Shown here: in pieces, positions 1 to 7,044 of the stretch | Layout: every line of letters starts with the position of its first letter | Position numbering within the stretch: position 1 is the stretch's first letter | Assembly: GCA_021733665.1 (NCBI GenBank) | Contig: JAHREI010000007.1 | Span: forward strand, 98,070 to 162,069 | DNA length: 64,000 nucleotides | Origin: Bacillus subtilis | GTDB taxonomy: Bacteria > Pseudomonadota > Alphaproteobacteria > Rhizobiales > Rhizobiaceae | Reading direction: 5' to 3' | Notes under the pieces: model-generated | The model's input: the letters and a program-made list of their open reading frames with translations, nothing else | What the model was told of the DNA's origin: nothing | The model's database searches: none | Position numbers and translations under genes: made by a program

Positions 1-359
1 TTGGCGGACATCAGATTAAAATGCTGGAAAATCATGCCGATACGACGGCGTACCGGCTGCAGCTGGCTTTCGGTAAGGCCGGTGATTTCCTGACCTTCAA
101 TGATGACCGAGCCGCTGTCCGGCTGTTCCAACCCGTTAAGGCAGCGGATCAAAGTCGATTTTCCGGCGCCACTGCGGCCGATAATGCCGAGAATTTCGCC
201 GCGTTTGACCGAGAGGGAAATATCATTGACGGCAGGTGTCGTGCCGAACATGCGTTTAATATTGGAGAGTTTGACAACTTCGTCATCGGTCACGGGAGGC
301 TGGCCGGATGCGGAAGACAGCTTTTGCTGCACATTCTTTATTGGAGCTGAAGTATTCAC
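1..359 (-). CDS. metN: Methionine ABC transporter ATP-binding protein MetN (N-terminal part; runs off the window)
   Basis: ATPase subunit of the D/L-methionine importer MetNIQ, acting at the cytoplasmic face of the inner membrane. The minus strand reads from a GTG at 359, preceded by GAGG five bases upstream, through a Walker A motif (GRSGAGKST), the [14 protein letters not shown] stretch typical of MetN, and the Q-loop (MIFQHFNLM), then leaves the window. The translated N-terminus carries about 30 residues before the ABC domain proper. It lies downstream of metQ on the same strand, with a hairpin terminator between them, so metN may be partly uncoupled from metQ. metI would be expected further left, outside the window. 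The start codon is the least certain part. Confidence 0.85.
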   Translation of the reverse strand, partial: MNTSAPIKNVQQKLSSASGQPPVTDDEVVKLSNIKRMFGTTPAVNDISLSVKRGEILGIIGRSGAGKSTLIRCLNGLEQPDSGSVIIEGQEITGLTESQLQPVRRRIGMIFQHFNLMSA

Positions 360-438
360 TTTATCCTCGAGCTCTTTCTTTAAATTGAGGCAATATGATC
401 GGAGCAAAGTGCAAAAAAGGACAATACTCAGAGTGCAA

Positions 439-464
439 AACGGTCCGGATAAATCCGGACCGTT
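439..464 (-). terminator. Hairpin terminator or attenuator between metQ and metN
   Basis: A perfect 11-bp inverted repeat (AACGGTCCGGA / TCCGGACCGTT) with a 4-base loop. On the minus strand it is followed by a short T run. It probably ends part of the metQ transcripts and so favours the binding protein over the ATPase. Confidence 0.6.
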
Positions 465-497
465 ACTATGCGCGGTTTAAGCTTGGTTGGGTAGCTC

Positions 498-1349
498 TTA
501 TTCCCAGGCAGGGATGCCTGTGCCTTTATAGGCGCGGTCGAGTTCTGCCTTCACCGGTTCGTTGTGGAAAGCAGCAACAAGCGGTTTCACCCAAGCTGCA
601 TCCTTGTCTTCAGTGCGGATCGCAATGAAGTTACGGTAAGGATTGTTTTCCTTCGCTTCCCAGCCGATGGCATCCTTGACAGGATCCAGACCGGATTTTG
701 CAGCCCAGTTGTTGTTGACGATGGCTGCATCAAGATCATCGATGGAAAGACCGACAACACCGGCATCCAGTTCTTTGATTTCAAGCTTTTTCGGGTTTTC
801 AACAATATCAATCGGGGTTGCAAGAATACCTGCATCTGGATTGAGCTTGATCAGACCTTTGCTTTCAAGAACGCGCAGGGCACGGCCTTCATTGGTAGGG
901 TCGTTTGGTACGCCGACAATAGCGCCGTCTTTCAGATCTTCCAGCTTTTCAACTTTGCGGGAATAGATGCCAATTGGCCAGAGAGCGGTGTAACCGGCAA
1001 CGGAAATCTTATAGCCGTGCTGTTTGATCTGCTCATTCAGATAAGGCTCGTGCTGAAACGCGTTGGCATCAATTTCTTTACGCTCCAGCGCTTCATTCGG
1101 CTGGGTGTAGTCATTGAAAATTACGGTTTCGATTTTGAGACCGTCTTTTGCTGCCTGTTCAGCAACAACTTTCCAGACATCCTCGTCTTCGCCGCCCATA
1201 ATGCCGACTTTGATCGACTGATCAGCAGCCTGAACTGACAGAGGTGCAGCAAATGCAACGCTCATGGCAACAGCGGAAAGCAGCATCATTTTCATGCCGG
1301 TGCGGCGCGAAATTAAAGTTTTGACGCGGGCGATATCTAACAACGACAT
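498..1349 (-). CDS. metQ: Methionine-binding protein MetQ (NlpA family)
   Basis: Periplasmic substrate-binding component of the methionine importer, 283 aa, close to the family length. The N-terminus has a basic segment followed by a hydrophobic core ending in SVQAADQ, which is a signal peptidase I site. There is no lipobox cysteine, so this copy should be soluble rather than a lipoprotein like E. coli MetQ. The mature part starts with IKVGIMGGEDEDVWKVV and contains the NlpA-family stretches DANAFQHEPYL and GVPNDPTNEGRAL. The ATG at 1349 has AAGGA seven bases upstream; an internal Met at residue 19 would give a shorter signal peptide. Order metQ-metN suggests one transport operon. Confidence 0.9.
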   Translation of the reverse strand: MSLLDIARVKTLISRRTGMKMMLLSAVAMSVAFAAPLSVQAADQSIKVGIMGGEDEDVWKVVAEQAAKDGLKIETVIFNDYTQPNEALERKEIDANAFQHEPYLNEQIKQHGYKISVAGYTALWPIGIYSRKVEKLEDLKDGAIVGVPNDPTNEGRALRVLESKGLIKLNPDAGILATPIDIVENPKKLEIKELDAGVVGLSIDDLDAAIVNNNWAAKSGLDPVKDAIGWEAKENNPYRNFIAIRTEDKDAAWVKPLVAAFHNEPVKAELDRAYKGTGIPAWE

Positions 1350-1651
1350 TGCTGTTTTCCTTATAAATTCGTCAGGAAGCGATCCTTCGCTTCACTGTTT
1401 TGCCTCACCAATCTCTCACCTGTTTGCTCTCAAACGGAGGCAGGCGGATTGTGTGATCATATTCTTCACAGAATGGCGTCTGATAACAAGGAAGTTTCGA
1501 CTACGGAAAAGATAATTTTAGAATATTTTTGCTTAATTTTTGATATTTACGAATAAAACTATCGCAGATAAATATATGTTTATATTTAGCATTGTGCGTT
1601 TCGTAATAAGTGCAAGCTATGCGGAATCGGTTTTACGGCTCAAAACAGCAC
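1350..1651. other. Intergenic region upstream of metQ
   Basis: About 300 bases holding the metQ leader and promoter. It becomes AT-rich from about 1500. A small GTTTG/CAAAC hairpin lies at about 1420-1437. I searched the leader by eye for SAM riboswitch cores and recognised none. Confidence 0.4.
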
Positions 1652-1688
1652 AAAAAACGCCCGCAATGCGTGGTGCATTACGGGCGTT
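1652..1688 (-). terminator. Rho-independent terminator of pbpC
   Basis: An inverted repeat (AACGCCCG.AATGC / GCATT.CGGGCGTT) followed on the minus strand by six T residues. It lies 26 bases past the pbpC stop. Confidence 0.85.
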
Positions 1689-1713
1689 ATGAAATGTGGA
1701 TATGAGTTTAGGT

Positions 1714-3834
1714 TTAATCGATGAATACGCGCACACTGGCGGCACGACCAACAGCGTCAATCACAGTCAGCGTGGAATAGCCGGCACCATCCGGTTGCCA
1801 GAGGCCGGAACGCTTGCGTGACGCTTTATCCAGCGGTTTGCCATTGGCAAGCCAGATGAACGGTGCGCGGCCGCCCTGCATCTTCAAAGCCAGCGGTGCG
1901 GTGCTGCCGTCAGGCTGGTTGGAGAGTTCAACCCGTGCACCTTCCGGCGGAAACAGGATTTGCGGCGGAGATTCCCGTACCGATGCACTGACAAGCGGTG
2001 CGAGATATGGTGTGAAACGGCGCAGGGATACGGGCAGTTCGGACTGGCGCAACCGCATGGTGCCGACGGGGGCAGGACTGAGTGGTGTGAAGCCGACACC
2101 GGATTTGGAAAAAGCTTCAAACAGGATCGGCGCCGCCGAGCCATAACCGCTCAAACCCGGAACAGCGCCATTGTCGGCACGGCCAACCCAGACGCCCAGA
2201 ACATAACGTCCGTCAAAACCAACCGACCATGCATCGCGATAGCCATAACTGGTGCCGGTTTTATAGGCGAGGCCGCGCTGCATTGAACCAAGCGGTGGTT
2301 TGACGCCTGCCAGCACATCGGCAACCTGCCATGCGGCGGCGGGTTGCAGCAGCGGCTCTGCGGTAATGATATTGGTGCCGTCTTTGGTACGGTCGTCGAC
2401 ACCATTGGAAATGATAGAGGCTTTGCCGCGATTGGACAGGCCGGTGTAAAGCTGTACCAGATCTTTGAGACTGATGCCAAGCCCGCCAAGGCCAATGGCC
2501 AGCCCCGGAGTTTCACCCGGTGGCAATGTGGTTTTAATCTCTGCACGGCGCATCCGCACCATCAGGCGTGTTGCGCCGACACTGTCGAGCAGGCGGACGG
2601 ACGGCACATTGAGCGAGAGTTGCAGCGCCTCACGCACTGTCACATCACCTTGATAGCTCATATCAAAATTGCGCGGGCGATAACCGGAGAAATTGGTTGG
2701 GCGGTCTTCAATAATGGTTTCCTGCATTACCAGACCGTCTTCAAAAGCCAGTCCGAAGATGAAAGGTTTGAGTGCTGAACCTGGTGAGCGCTGAACATTG
2801 GTCATATCAATCCAGCCGGAGCGGCTGGAGTCGAAATAATCCGAAGAGCCGACTTCACCGATAATGTCACCGCTGATTGCATCGGCCATCACCATGGCCA
2901 CGGAGATTTTAGGCCCGAGGCGCTTGGCAGAATCCATTGCCACGGTTTCCAGCGCCTGCTGTACAGAGCGCTTGAGCGTCACATGATGCACATTGGCTTG
3001 GCTATCTTTGCGCAGAGCGGCTTCGCTGACATGCGGGGCAAGTGCCGGCATGGCCAAGCGGCGCTTTGGAATGGCCAAATGTGCGGCGCGGTCTGCCTCA
3101 TCATTACCGATCAGGGAGACAACGGCTAAACGGTTGAGCACCCGATCACGGGCGGCGCGGGCATTTTCAGGATAACGGTCGGGACGGCGGCGCTCCGGCA
3201 ATTGCGGCAGGGCAATCAGCAAAGCTGCTTCCGAGGTTGTGAGCCTGCGTGGTTCTTTGCCGAAATAGGCGAGGCTCGCAGCACGGATGCCTTCAAGATT
3301 ACCGCCAAAAGGCGCAAGCGTCAGATAGGCATCGAGAATTTCTTCTTTCGACAGACGCCGCTCGATTTGCACGGCGCGCAGCATCTGACGGAACTTGGCG
3401 AAGAAAGAGCGCTCTGTGCGCGGTTCAATCAGACGGGCAACCTGCATCGACAAAGTGGATCCGCCGGAGATAATGCGTCCGTGGCTGGCAAGTTGTACCG
3501 CTGCACGCCCCATGGCACGCGGATCAATGCCACCATGGTCGCGGAACCGCTGATCTTCATAGGCAATCAGCATTTCGATGAATTGCGGATCGACATCTTT
3601 ATGGGTGGTGGCAAGCCGCCAATGACCGGAAGGAATAGCAAAGGCGCGCAGCAGATTACCGTCGCGATCCATCACTTCTTTGGATGTCTGGCGGACAACC
3701 TCCAGCGGTGGCGGAAAAGCCTTGTCGAGAATTTCGATAATGGCCCATGTTACAGCCAAAGCAATCGCGGTGCCGCTCAGGATCATGAGCTTTTTATGCG
3801 GTCGCGTTTTTTTACGGGGCTGGGTATCGGCCAA
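1714..3834 (-). CDS. pbpC: Penicillin-binding protein 1C (bifunctional peptidoglycan synthase)
   Basis: Class A PBP of the PBP1C type, 706 aa, anchored in the inner membrane with its catalytic domains in the periplasm. A basic N-terminus precedes one membrane helix (about residues 16-36). The GT51 transglycosylase domain follows, with EDQRF at 93-97 and GGSTLSMQ at 124-131. The transpeptidase domain has the SxxK nucleophile motif S352-A-L-K355, SLN at 406-408 and KTGT at 524-527. The last 100 residues fit the BiPBP_C domain seen only in PBP1C. The likely start is a TTG at 3834 with GGAG eight bases upstream. PBP1C is usually encoded beside an alpha-2-macroglobulin gene; here that partner lies 22 kb away at 25702-31200, on the other strand. 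Confidence 0.92.
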   Translation of the reverse strand: MADTQPRKKTRPHKKLMILSGTAIALAVTWAIIEILDKAFPPPLEVVRQTSKEVMDRDGNLLRAFAIPSGHWRLATTHKDVDPQFIEMLIAYEDQRFRDHGGIDPRAMGRAAVQLASHGRIISGGSTLSMQVARLIEPRTERSFFAKFRQMLRAVQIERRLSKEEILDAYLTLAPFGGNLEGIRAASLAYFGKEPRRLTTSEAALLIALPQLPERRRPDRYPENARAARDRVLNRLAVVSLIGNDEADRAAHLAIPKRRLAMPALAPHVSEAALRKDSQANVHHVTLKRSVQQALETVAMDSAKRLGPKISVAMVMADAISGDIIGEVGSSDYFDSSRSGWIDMTNVQRSPGSALKPFIFGLAFEDGLVMQETIIEDRPTNFSGYRPRNFDMSYQGDVTVREALQLSLNVPSVRLLDSVGATRLMVRMRRAEIKTTLPPGETPGLAIGLGGLGISLKDLVQLYTGLSNRGKASIISNGVDDRTKDGTNIITAEPLLQPAAAWQVADVLAGVKPPLGSMQRGLAYKTGTSYGYRDAWSVGFDGRYVLGVWVGRADNGAVPGLSGYGSAAPILFEAFSKSGVGFTPLSPAPVGTMRLRQSELPVSLRRFTPYLAPLVSASVRESPPQILFPPEGARVELSNQPDGSTAPLALKMQGGRAPFIWLANGKPLDKASRKRSGLWQPDGAGYSTLTVIDAVGRAASVRVFID

Positions 3835-3934
3835 AAGCTGTCTCCGCCTGTCGCAACAGGCTTAATTTTAGACGGCAGATTGTACCGTCCTTATAATCTT
3901 GCATATAACAGTGCAGAAAATAACGGGGAACACT

Positions 3935-4834
3935 ATGATCGACAAGCTGGAATATTTCATTGCGCTTGCGCGGGAAAAGCACTTCGGCAAAGCGGCAGAA
4001 GATTGCGGTATTACCCAGCCGACATTATCCGCCGGTATTCGTCAGCTTGAAGATATGCTGGGGGTTATGCTGGTACAGCGCGGTTCGCGTTTTCAGGGGC
4101 TGACACCGGAAGGCCAGCGTGTTTTGGAGTGGGCAAGGCGTATTGTCGGTGATGCACGCACGATGAAAGAAGAGATGCGGGCGGCGCGTTTCGGCCTTGG
4201 CGGGCATATCCGTATTGCGGCAATTCCGACAGCGCTGGCTATGGTCTCTCAGCTGACAACGCCTTTTCGCGAAAAACATCCGGATGTGACTTTTACAGTC
4301 ATTTCCCGCACCTCTGTTGAAGTGCTGGCGGCGCTGGAGAATTTCGATATTGATGCCGGAATCAGCTATCTGGATAATGAGCCGCTTGGCAAAGTGACCG
4401 CTGTGCCGATCTATCGTGAGAGCTATCAGCTGATTACATCGGTCGGGAGCCGGTTTTCGGAGCGTGAAAATGTCACATGGGCAGAAGTGGGGGGGCTGCC
4501 GCTGTGTCTGCTGACAAGCGATATGCAGAACCGCCGCATTATTAATCAGCATCTGGCGCAGGCAGGTATAACTGTACAGCCGACATTGGAGTCCAATTCG
4601 ATGATTGTGCTGTTTTCCCATATCCGCACGGGTAAGTGGGCAAGCATTATGCCATTGAATCTTTCCCAAATTCTGGGCTTTAGCGAGCCGATCCGTTCAA
4701 TTCCGATTGTTGAACCGCAGGCCAGCCATAGTGTCGGGCTGATTGCTGCGCAACGTGAACCGCATACGCCGCTGATCGCTGCGCTTTTGCATGAAGCACG
4801 TGCTCTGTCCCGTATTATGATGCCGCTATCTTGA
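3935..4834 (+). CDS. LysR-family regulator of the formate dehydrogenase operon
   Basis: LysR-type transcription factor, 299 aa. The N-terminal winged helix is clear (YFIALAREKHFGKAAEDCGITQPTLSAGIRQLE), followed by a LysR substrate-binding domain. The ATG at 3935 has GGGGAA seven bases upstream and gives the standard LysR N-terminus MIDKLEYF; an upstream ATG at 3899 would add 12 residues without support. It is divergent from pbpC and ends 84 bases before fdsG on the same strand. LysR regulators beside fds operons in other proteobacteria control formate dehydrogenase, so that role is inferred from position. The inducer is unknown; formate or oxalate are natural candidates. Confidence 0.88.
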   Translation: MIDKLEYFIALAREKHFGKAAEDCGITQPTLSAGIRQLEDMLGVMLVQRGSRFQGLTPEGQRVLEWARRIVGDARTMKEEMRAARFGLGGHIRIAAIPTALAMVSQLTTPFREKHPDVTFTVISRTSVEVLAALENFDIDAGISYLDNEPLGKVTAVPIYRESYQLITSVGSRFSERENVTWAEVGGLPLCLLTSDMQNRRIINQHLAQAGITVQPTLESNSMIVLFSHIRTGKWASIMPLNLSQILGFSEPIRSIPIVEPQASHSVGLIAAQREPHTPLIAALLHEARALSRIMMPLS

Positions 4835-4848
4835 TAGATTTTTTCTAT
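4834..4848. promoter_or_regulatory. Candidate LysR-type operator before fdsG
   Basis: A 15-bp near-palindrome, ATAG-N7-CTAT, containing the T-N11-A pattern of LysR boxes, placed 70 bases before fdsG. A second palindrome, AGCTATAGCT, lies at 4878-4887. The regulator is encoded immediately upstream. Function is inferred. Confidence 0.4.
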
Positions 4849-4918
4849 TGATCGACGGAATTGCCCTATTGAATTCGAGCTATAGCTTTGATCTGTTCTA
4901 AGGTGGGGAACAGAAAAC

Positions 4919-5467
4919 ATGACTATTGCGGGAGACTTTGACGGTATGTCAGGCTCGAATTCAGTTTATACAAGAAATACAGGCAGTCCTCAGAAGCGTT
5001 CAGCCAATAATGATATTGCTGCGCGGACGATAGAGATTATCAATGAGTATAAGGCTGTCGAAGGCCCGTTGCTTCCTGTTTTGCACGCCATACAGGAAGA
5101 GTTTGGTTATGTACCGGCGGAAACGCTGACACTGATTGCCGAAACGCTGAATCTTTCGCGCGCGGAAGTGCATGGCGTCATGACTTTTTATCACGATTTT
5201 CGCGCATCGCCTGCCGGTCGCCATGTGATCCGCCTGTGCCGCGCCGAGGCTTGCCAGTCTATGGACGGCGACCGCGTGGCAGAAGCGGTGCAAAAGCTGC
5301 TCGGTATTGGCTGGGGTGAAACAACCGGCGACGGTAAAATCACCCTTGAGGCTGTTTATTGTCTTGGTCTGTGTGCCTGTGCGCCTGCGGCGCAAGTAGA
5401 TGACCGGTTGATCGGTCGCCTGAATGAAGGCAAGGCAGAACGAATGATCGCGGAGGCACGGGCATGA
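4919..5467 (+). CDS. fdsG: NAD-dependent formate dehydrogenase gamma subunit
   Basis: Small electron-transfer subunit of soluble molybdenum formate dehydrogenase, related to NuoE of complex I, 182 aa. It holds one [2Fe-2S] cluster; the four ligands are visible as C107, C112, C148 and C152 (CRAEAC and CLGLC). The fold signature GPLLPVLHAIQEEFGYVP and the GVMTFYHDF stretch are typical of NuoE/HoxE proteins. About 30 N-terminal residues are poorly conserved. The ATG at 4919 has AAGGTGGGGA upstream. It overlaps fdsB by four bases (ATGA), so translation is coupled. Confidence 0.93.
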   Translation: MTIAGDFDGMSGSNSVYTRNTGSPQKRSANNDIAARTIEIINEYKAVEGPLLPVLHAIQEEFGYVPAETLTLIAETLNLSRAEVHGVMTFYHDFRASPAGRHVIRLCRAEACQSMDGDRVAEAVQKLLGIGWGETTGDGKITLEAVYCLGLCACAPAAQVDDRLIGRLNEGKAERMIAEARA

Positions 5468-7032
5468 GTGTAACAATTTATGTGCCTTGTGATGCCGCCG
5501 CTCTGGCACTCGATGCCGACGAAGTTGCGAATGCGATTGCCGGTGAAGCTGTAAAACGCGGTTTGGATATCAAGCTGGTGCGCAACGGCTCCCGCGGTAT
5601 GGTCTGGCTGGAGCCGCTGGTTGAAGTGGCAACCGACAAAGGCCGTATGGCCTATGGCCCTGTGGATGTGGCTGATGTGGCCTCGCTGTTCGACAGCGGG
5701 TTGCTTGAGGGCAAAGACCATCCGCTATCGCTGGGACTGACAGAAGAAATCCCGTTTCTTAAAAAACAAACCCGCCTGACTTTTGCCCGTTGTGGCGTGA
5801 CCGATCCTTTGTCGCTGGATGATTACCGCGCCCATGATGGGCTGAAAGGTCTGCAAAATGCAGTCGCGATGCAGCCTGCGGATATTGTGGCACAGGTCAC
5901 GGATTCCGGCCTGCGCGGCCGTGGTGGTGCCGGCTTCCCGACCGGTATCAAATGGAAAACGGTTCACGATACCCAAAGCCCGCGCAAATATATTGTCTGT
6001 AATGCGGATGAGGGCGACAGCGGTACTTTTGCCGACCGTATGATTATGGAAGGTGATCCTTTCGTTCTCATCGAAGGGATGGCGATTGCCGGTATCGCTG
6101 TGGGTGCCACCAAAGGCTATCTCTATACGCGCTCGGAATATCCGCATGCGATTGCGATGATGGAACAGGCTGTTGAGATTGCCCGCAAAGCTGGCGTTCT
6201 CGGTGCCTCGGTGCTTGGCTCGCGTTTCGCCTTTGATATGGAAGTGCGTACCGGTGCCGGTGCCTATGTCTGCGGTGAAGAAACCGCTCTGCTGGAAAGC
6301 CTTGAAGGTAAGCGCGGACTGGTGCGTGCCAAGCCGCCATTGCCTGCCCATAAAGGCCTGTTCGGCAAACCGACTGTAATCAATAACGTGATTTCGCTGG
6401 CCTCTGTTCCGGTGATTATGGACAAGGGCGCTGCCTATTACCGTGATTTTGGTATGGGGCGTTCCCGTGGTACAATTCCGTTGCAGATTGCTGGTAATGT
6501 TAAATATGGCGGGCTGTTTGAAACCGCTTTCGGTCTGACACTGGGCGAGATTGTTGATGATATCGGTGGCGGTACCGCAAGTGGTCGGCCGGTCAAGGCG
6601 GTGCAGGTCGGCGGACCGCTGGGTGCTTATTTCCCGCGCGCATTGTTCGATACGCCGTTTGATTATGAAGCCTTTGCCGCCAAAGATGGTCTGATCGGTC
6701 ATGCCGGTCTGGTGGTCTTTGATGATCGGGCAGATATGCTGAAACAGGCGCGGTTCGCGATGGAATTCTGTGCCATTGAATCTTGCGGGAAATGCACCCC
6801 ATGCCGCATCGGCTCGACACGCGGCGTTGAAGTGATCGACAGAATTGCAGCGGGTGTAGAAACCGATACGCAGATCGAAGTTCTGACAGATCTTTGCCAG
6901 ACGATGAAGTTCGGCTCCCTTTGTGCGCTTGGCGGTTTTGCCCCTTATCCGGTGATGAGTGCCCTGACGCATTTTGAAGAGGACTTTCGTCCGCGCGGGA
7001 CAAGCCAGTCTTTCGTGCAGGCAGCGGAATAG
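5464..7032 (+). CDS. fdsB: NAD-dependent formate dehydrogenase beta subunit (NADH- and FMN-binding)
   Basis: Diaphorase subunit, 522 aa, which passes electrons from the clusters through FMN to NAD+. An N-terminal thioredoxin-like part (1-100) is followed by a NuoF-like domain with the FMN/NAD site GRGGAGFPTG at 152-161 and YVCNADEGDSG-type residues. Cysteines C441, C444, C447 and C487 (ESCGKCTPCR, GSLC) bind a [4Fe-4S] cluster. The 100-residue front part matches the fused NuoE/NuoF arrangement known for FdsB. It lies between fdsG (4-base overlap) and fdsA (12-base gap). Confidence 0.94.
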   Translation: MSVTIYVPCDAAALALDADEVANAIAGEAVKRGLDIKLVRNGSRGMVWLEPLVEVATDKGRMAYGPVDVADVASLFDSGLLEGKDHPLSLGLTEEIPFLKKQTRLTFARCGVTDPLSLDDYRAHDGLKGLQNAVAMQPADIVAQVTDSGLRGRGGAGFPTGIKWKTVHDTQSPRKYIVCNADEGDSGTFADRMIMEGDPFVLIEGMAIAGIAVGATKGYLYTRSEYPHAIAMMEQAVEIARKAGVLGASVLGSRFAFDMEVRTGAGAYVCGEETALLESLEGKRGLVRAKPPLPAHKGLFGKPTVINNVISLASVPVIMDKGAAYYRDFGMGRSRGTIPLQIAGNVKYGGLFETAFGLTLGEIVDDIGGGTASGRPVKAVQVGGPLGAYFPRALFDTPFDYEAFAAKDGLIGHAGLVVFDDRADMLKQARFAMEFCAIESCGKCTPCRIGSTRGVEVIDRIAAGVETDTQIEVLTDLCQTMKFGSLCALGGFAPYPVMSALTHFEEDFRPRGTSQSFVQAAE

Positions 7033-7044
7033 GAGTGACAGAAG

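Noticed and set aside
1350..1450. SAM riboswitch in the metQ leader
   Set aside because: No SAM-I, SAM-II or SAM-V core could be recognised; only a weak short hairpin is present.
5725..6972. A 415-codon minus-strand open frame opposite fdsB
   Set aside because: It is the complement of a well-supported coding frame, a known effect of codon bias, and has no family features.
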